The notes under the pieces are model-generated. The model was not told the origin of the DNA, ran no database searches, and saw only the letters and a program-made list of their open reading frames with translations. This document shows, in pieces, positions 60,601 through 64,000 of a stretch of 64,000 nt of DNA. The position numbers were made by a program, and so were the translations under genes. Source of the stretch: Lagopus muta. Lineage: Eukaryota; Chordata; Aves; Galliformes; Phasianidae. The stretch covers positions 13,259,469-13,323,468 of the forward strand of contig NC_064472.1 of the NCBI RefSeq assembly GCF_023343835.1, read 5' to 3'. How positions within the stretch are numbered: position 1 is the stretch's first letter; every line of letters starts with the position of its first letter.

Positions 60601-63600
60601 TAGACTACAAATTACTTTGTTTTTAGCTTCAGTGGAAGTCCAGGAAACTGCAAGTCAAACTTTCCTATGTGATGCAATAGTACAGTTGAGATACTAGGAA
60701 AAGCAAGACTTCAAAGACTGCCTGGTCTCTTCATAAACTCTCTTATGCAGAGAGCTGGGGTGATGGCATACCATCAGCCCAGAACAGTTAACTCCCTGGG
60801 GAAAGTGACAGTGTCTATGTTAAACTTTTTTTTTTCCCCCCTAAAATTCACAATTTCATAAGTACATGGCAAGTCCTAAACATTTCCTCAGAAATGTACA
60901 GGGCATTGAAGCTCCGGTGTATTCATGAGATGATAACAACATACGTTCTCTCCGCTTTCTACCAACTCCAACAATGAAATTGGAGAATGCTTCTTTAGTA
61001 TTATATTTATTTTAATGCAATCATTCAAGTATGTGCGGAACAGATACCAGGTAACACTTAGAGGAGACATCTGCACCTGGATGGAAGTTCAGTGTGAATT
61101 AGAAAGATATTGCATTTTGTGAACAAGAATGGGTGGCTCTAAACAGAACGTTATCAAGAATATTTGGAGCAGTTGTTGAAGTGGTAGCAGTTTCAGCTAT
61201 TAAGCTATACTGATTAGAAACTTTTGCTTGAAGCATATTGCAGCTGAGTCAGTATAAAGTCCTGACAAGTCAGAGACAAGTCCTGCTGCTCAGTCACTAC
61301 CTTTGGCTTGAGCAGAAAATCTGTTGAACTGGTCTCTTTGTTCATACGTGAGCATCCTTCTCTCCTAATCAAGTGTTTCAGATATGCAATTGCAGGCAAA
61401 ACCATTTCAAGTTATCACTTTGACAAAGAGTACAGCTACAGCAGTAGTCTAGATCTGCTGAACTGCTTATTACTCAGATGTGTTTATGTTTAAAAGCAAC
61501 TAGCAGCTAAATAAAGAGCTCTCTATGGCTTGGCTAAGCTTACAGACTAGTAAGCTGCACCCCACGGTGTAAAGCCCAGAGAACAGACTCCACTTGATCA
61601 TACAGAAAGCTTTTGTGCTTAATCTGCAGTTCCAGTGAAGCAGATCAGAACAGGAGTCTGAAATAAAACAAGCTCAATGGTGAAACAGCTGTTACTAAAA
61701 TTCTAACAGGGAGCCCCTCGCTCTCACCTGCATTGGGTCTGAAGCTGATAAGAGGTCCTACAGGAATGTAGGAAAGTGTGTGTGTGAGGGAATATCTAAG
61801 CACTGAAGTCTTGGCTGTTCAAGTGGTGACTATTTTAGACACGATCATCTAGCAGCTTATCGTGATAAATATTTAGCACATGTCCAGGTGTTTTAGGAAG
61901 CTGAATAATATTCAGTATTAATTCTAAGTAGCTTGTATCTAATACTGCTTATGCATAGTTTCTCTTCACAGAGACATACTCTGCACACTGAATTTCTGCA
62001 AGGTGGAAGCCCATTACAGAAAGAACTCTTCTCAGAAGAAACAACTCTAGGATAACCAATTGTACCTCTCATTTGTCCCAGAAATACTGCTGCAGTTGCA
62101 TAAGTTAGTTTTTACTGCTGCACAAGATAATGCATAATGAAAACTAGACTAGTGCAATACTGTTGTTCTCTTTCCTACTAATTGAGCAAACCTATCAATG
62201 TTCAACTCAAAAATATTCTCATTGACAGCAATATACTTCTGTACAGGAAAGCCCATAATAATGGCTCTGTTCATCTTACTAATGACTTCCATAGTGAATG
62301 AAATGTTAAGCAACAACAATAATAAGTAAAGCTAGTTGAACACTTTTATTCTGGATGACAGAACTGAATAAAACCAAAGCCACTGATGATAGTCATTTTC
62401 TACCATCCTTCTTCAGGATATATACCAATCCATCAGTACTGATGTTTCTTTACACCTCACAGAACTATCAATATGAAAGCTTTATCACACGTTTTACTAA
62501 GATTTTAGACAATACATTACTTAAAGAATGTGAAAAAAGGCCTATAATCAATACCTGCTGTGCTGTTTTTATGGCAAAAAACTGGTGCTGGCCTTCTCCT
62601 CCACAAATATAGCCAAAGGCACGATTATCTGTTACATCTCGAGCAATGAAAGAGATTTTGGTTACTGGATGCTCATGCTCGATGACCTGGAATTAGAAAG
62701 AAATGAAGTTCATATTGGAAGATATCATTAATGGATTTAGTTTAGATTCATCTGACTCCAACTCATCACTTTATTTAAGAGTCAAAATAAGAGAATGAGT
62801 TATTTCTTACCCCAGTTTTCTCATCTATGATCTTGATACCAGAGAGGGAGATGTTCACCCAGATCCTTTGCTTGTGTTGACCCTGGGAACGAGCTGCTAC
62901 TGCCATTCCCTGAATAAGATGAATATTGTAGTATTGATGAGACTTCCACATGACTGAGCTTTAGCTTGCTTCCTTAGCATTTCTCATGATCCCATAGCTG
63001 TGACAGTATTAGCACTAGTCTAGTTATTCCTAGGCAGTGTTTAAGCCACATTTCTCTTCCAGCATAACACATGAAGCTTCATAGAGCATTTCAGAACTAG
63101 ACTGTACTTCATTCATAAATTTTTAGGAGCTTAAAAGCTTTTATTTTTGTTCAAGGAACCAGTGAAGTAACAGCATCCTTACCAGGCCACCTCAGATTTA
63201 CTCATGTAGCAGAAACTAATGTGAGGGTTCTGCTCTCCAGAAGATGTTATCTTCATTGCTGCAGGGTCACATTTACCCTTTGGTTTATCTGTATCTTTTG
63301 GTGCTACCATAGCTACAGAATAACAGCTTGGGCTTTGCAGTCTTACCCTAAAGAAGAAAAATCTCCCTCTTCCCCATCCAAAACCGAAGTTAATTACTTG
63401 TAATCAACTTAATACTTTGGAATCTAATATGACTGATAACAAGAGATTCATCAACAGAGTGTTCCCAAGACAGAGAACAACTTATTATATTTAAGACTAC
63501 CAGTCTCCAAGCAATGAGTTCCAACTTCAAAAGCATCTTTCATGAAGCAATAAATATCATGCTATATATTCCCACTAAGTAATATTTGAAACTGTGACAA

Positions 63601-63806
63601 AGTCATTTGATACATCTTCTGAAGTCCAAGCAAATGTGTTGCTTGGATGCCAACTCAAAATCTTACCTTTAACTTCATCATTGAATCCTGACTCATTTTG
63701 TCTCCTCTTGCTTCTGGCACATCATCAATGCCAATCAATTTAGCTTTGTATCTCACACCATCCCCTTTGAATCTGGTCAGGAGAGATTCATCTGTCTTTT
63801 CTGGCC
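54626..63806 (-). CDS. DAB2: DAB2 (Disabled-2), all but its first coding exon
   Basis: DAB2 is a clathrin-associated endocytic adaptor. Its PTB domain binds FxNPxY tails of LDL-receptor-family proteins and PtdIns(4,5)P2. Its disordered tail carries clathrin, AP-2, EH-domain and SH3 ligands and, in mammals, a myosin VI-binding segment. Twelve coding exons are read on the minus strand: 63667-63806, 62811-62909, 62555-62686, 60497-60583, 60260-60283, 59949-59996, 59716-59778, 58071-58706, 57110-57263, 56036-56589, 55429-55520 and 54626-54685. Together they give about 2.09 kb, against about 2.31 kb for the full human CDS. All joins keep phase except 56036 to 55520, which needs an unseen exon or another donor. 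The start-codon exon (about 30 residues) is beyond 64000. No disabling stop or frameshift is seen inside any exon. Confidence 0.96.
55429..55520 (-). CDS. DAB2: DAB2 C-terminal exon
   Basis: 92 bp, acceptor CCTCCTCCTAG, donor GTAAGT. It begins with the last two bases of a Glu codon and encodes [15 protein letters not shown], then [15 protein letters not shown]. The start aligns with mammalian EPPKPAPRQ. The mammalian ENPFF motif is replaced by DGLFE. Confidence 0.88.
56036..56589 (-). CDS. DAB2: DAB2 proline/serine-rich exon
   Basis: 554 bp, acceptor CCCCACAG, and a weak donor AAA|GTACCT. It encodes [13 protein letters not shown], a glutamine/serine-rich stretch with two WVQP units, VNPFQSSVF (NPF), PPQPPPR and PPAVPARR (SH3 ligands), and the conserved block [18 protein letters not shown] plus FKDFQL. 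The end reads [11 protein letters not shown]. An internal donor CAG|GTGCCT (exon end 56074) would give phase 1 and join the 55520 exon in frame; the donor at 56036 does not. Confidence 0.9.
57110..57263 (-). CDS. DAB2: DAB2 exon with SSDFFAP block
   Basis: 154 bp, acceptor TTCTTTCCAG, donor TAG|GTTAGT, ending in phase 1, which the next exon completes to Gly. It encodes [18 protein letters not shown], a spacer, and [19 protein letters not shown]. Mammals have ANDLLASDIFAPP and NPLDLFKTS at these places. Confidence 0.92.
58071..58706 (-). CDS. DAB2: DAB2 large cassette exon (p96-specific)
   Basis: 636 bp (212 codons, phase 0 at both ends), acceptor GAATAG, donor AAG|GTGAAC. It encodes [13 protein letters not shown] with the clathrin-box motif LVDLN, then [15 protein letters not shown] with two DPF motifs for the AP-2 appendage, [16 protein letters not shown], and [16 protein letters not shown]. 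It corresponds to the segment missing from the mammalian p67 isoform; the exon can be skipped here without breaking the frame. Two mammalian NPF sites read DLF and NLF. Confidence 0.95.
59716..59778 (-). CDS. DAB2: DAB2 exon [10 protein letters not shown]
   Basis: 63 bp, acceptor TTCAAG with a modest polypyrimidine tract, donor ACA|GTAAGT. It encodes [16 protein letters not shown] and VSSPT, almost identical to mammalian DAB2. Confidence 0.92.
59949..59996 (-). CDS. DAB2: DAB2 small exon NGSETL
   Basis: 48 bp, acceptor ATTCCAG, donor CTG|GTACGT, phase 0 at both ends. It encodes [16 protein letters not shown], aligning with NGSEAL and NKLK of mammals. Confidence 0.85.
60260..60283 (-). CDS. 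DAB2: DAB2 24-nt microexon
   Basis: AGTGAAGAAGCAAATAAGAC plus TCAG (SEEANKTQ), between acceptor TTCTTTAG and donor GTAAGT, phase 0 at both ends. It aligns with IEEASK of mammals. It is short enough for automated predictors to miss. Confidence 0.8.
60497..60583 (-). CDS. DAB2: DAB2 exon, end of PTB domain, GC donor
   Basis: 87 bp, acceptor TTTTTCAG. It encodes [18 protein letters not shown] and a charged end [11 protein letters not shown], the last PTB helix and the basic/acidic tail. The only in-frame donor is AAG|GCAAGT, a GC-AG type. The nearby GT at 60491-60492 would shift the frame into a stop. Confidence 0.88.
62555..62686 (-). CDS. DAB2: DAB2 PTB-domain exon
   Basis: 132 bp, 44 codons, acceptor AATTCCAG, donor CAG|GTATTG. 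It encodes [35 protein letters not shown] and FFAIKTAQQ, the core PTB strands, nearly identical to mammals. Confidence 0.95.
62811..62909 (-). CDS. DAB2: DAB2 PTB-domain exon
   Basis: 99 bp, 33 codons, acceptor TTATTCAG, donor GGG|GTAAGA. It encodes [19 protein letters not shown] and [14 protein letters not shown]. One substitution (AV for AA) from the mammalian sequence I recall. Confidence 0.95.
63667..63806 (-). CDS. DAB2: DAB2 exon opening the PTB domain
   Basis: 140 bp. It begins with two bases completing a Gly codon, then [36 protein letters not shown] and [10 protein letters not shown], followed by the donor GTAAGA. This is the first PTB strand and helix including the lipid-contacting lysines. 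The upstream exon with the start codon is not in the window. Confidence 0.95.
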
Positions 63807-64000
63807 CTAGAGACAGAAAGATTTGTTTTAGAAAAGAAATATTGTGGCTTCAGAAATATTATTTAAAATGTACTAATATTGTACGTTTTTGCTTTTAAAA
63901 ACTGTCTGTTTATTATAAGGGACTAACAACCATATTCCTTCCAGTGGCATATGCTCTGCAAGGTAATTGATCCTGTAAGGTCATGCTGCTGTTACAGAAT

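Noticed and set aside
1..64000. CRISPR arrays, operons, ribosome-binding sites, bacterial or phage genes
   Set aside because: The sequence is vertebrate nuclear DNA with spliced genes and LINEs. No direct-repeat/spacer array or prokaryotic gene structure is present.
1..64000. tRNA, rRNA or small RNA genes
   Set aside because: No B-box-like GTTCGANNC in proper context or rRNA-like segment was seen. A covariance-model search would be needed to exclude snoRNAs or microRNAs.

Overview
This window is vertebrate nuclear DNA, almost certainly from a bird and most likely a galliform-type genome. The support is about 20 copies or fragments of the avian CR1 LINE, several ending in the typical ATTCTGTGATTCTGTGA-type 3' tail, one avian-type LTR remnant, compact introns, and two split genes whose encoded proteins are clearly FYB1 and DAB2. 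These genes are neighbours in human 5p13, a region that corresponds to the chicken Z chromosome. The Z placement is my inference from synteny.

Layout. Positions 1 to about 41,100 hold the 5' part of FYB1 on the minus strand, running off the left edge. It has a proposed first exon (ATG at 40962-40964) with ETS/PU.1, RUNX and GATA motifs just upstream, a 21.8 kb intron 1, the large coding exon 2 (18018-19167), a 17.5 kb intron 2, and the proline-rich exon 3 (387-540). About 41.1 to 53.2 kb is intergenic and rich in CR1. I found no trace of C9, which lies between FYB1 and DAB2 in mammals. From about 53.2 kb to the right edge lies DAB2, also on the minus strand. Twelve coding exons are resolved, running from the exon that opens the PTB domain (63667-63806) to the stop codon (54626-54628). 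The exon with the DAB2 start codon lies beyond 64000.

Both genes encode cytoplasmic adaptors. FYB1 (ADAP) links immune-receptor signalling to integrins and actin. DAB2 is an endocytic PTB adaptor that binds NPxY cargo, clathrin, AP-2, EH-domain proteins and, in mammals, myosin VI. They share neither a pathway nor a promoter.

No wholly new system is visible. The observations most worth a second look are these: the DAB2 segment matching the mammalian myosin VI-binding region looks eroded (SYF replaced, next exon not found, and a reading-frame gap that a cryptic donor would fix); three NPF motifs have become LF; C9 appears to be missing; one DAB2 intron seems to be GC-AG; FYB1 has a candidate haematopoietic promoter; a microsatellite sits on an FYB1 splice acceptor; and several mobile elements are nested. 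Human sequences used for comparison are recalled, not searched. Exon ends were read by eye from splice consensus and phase.
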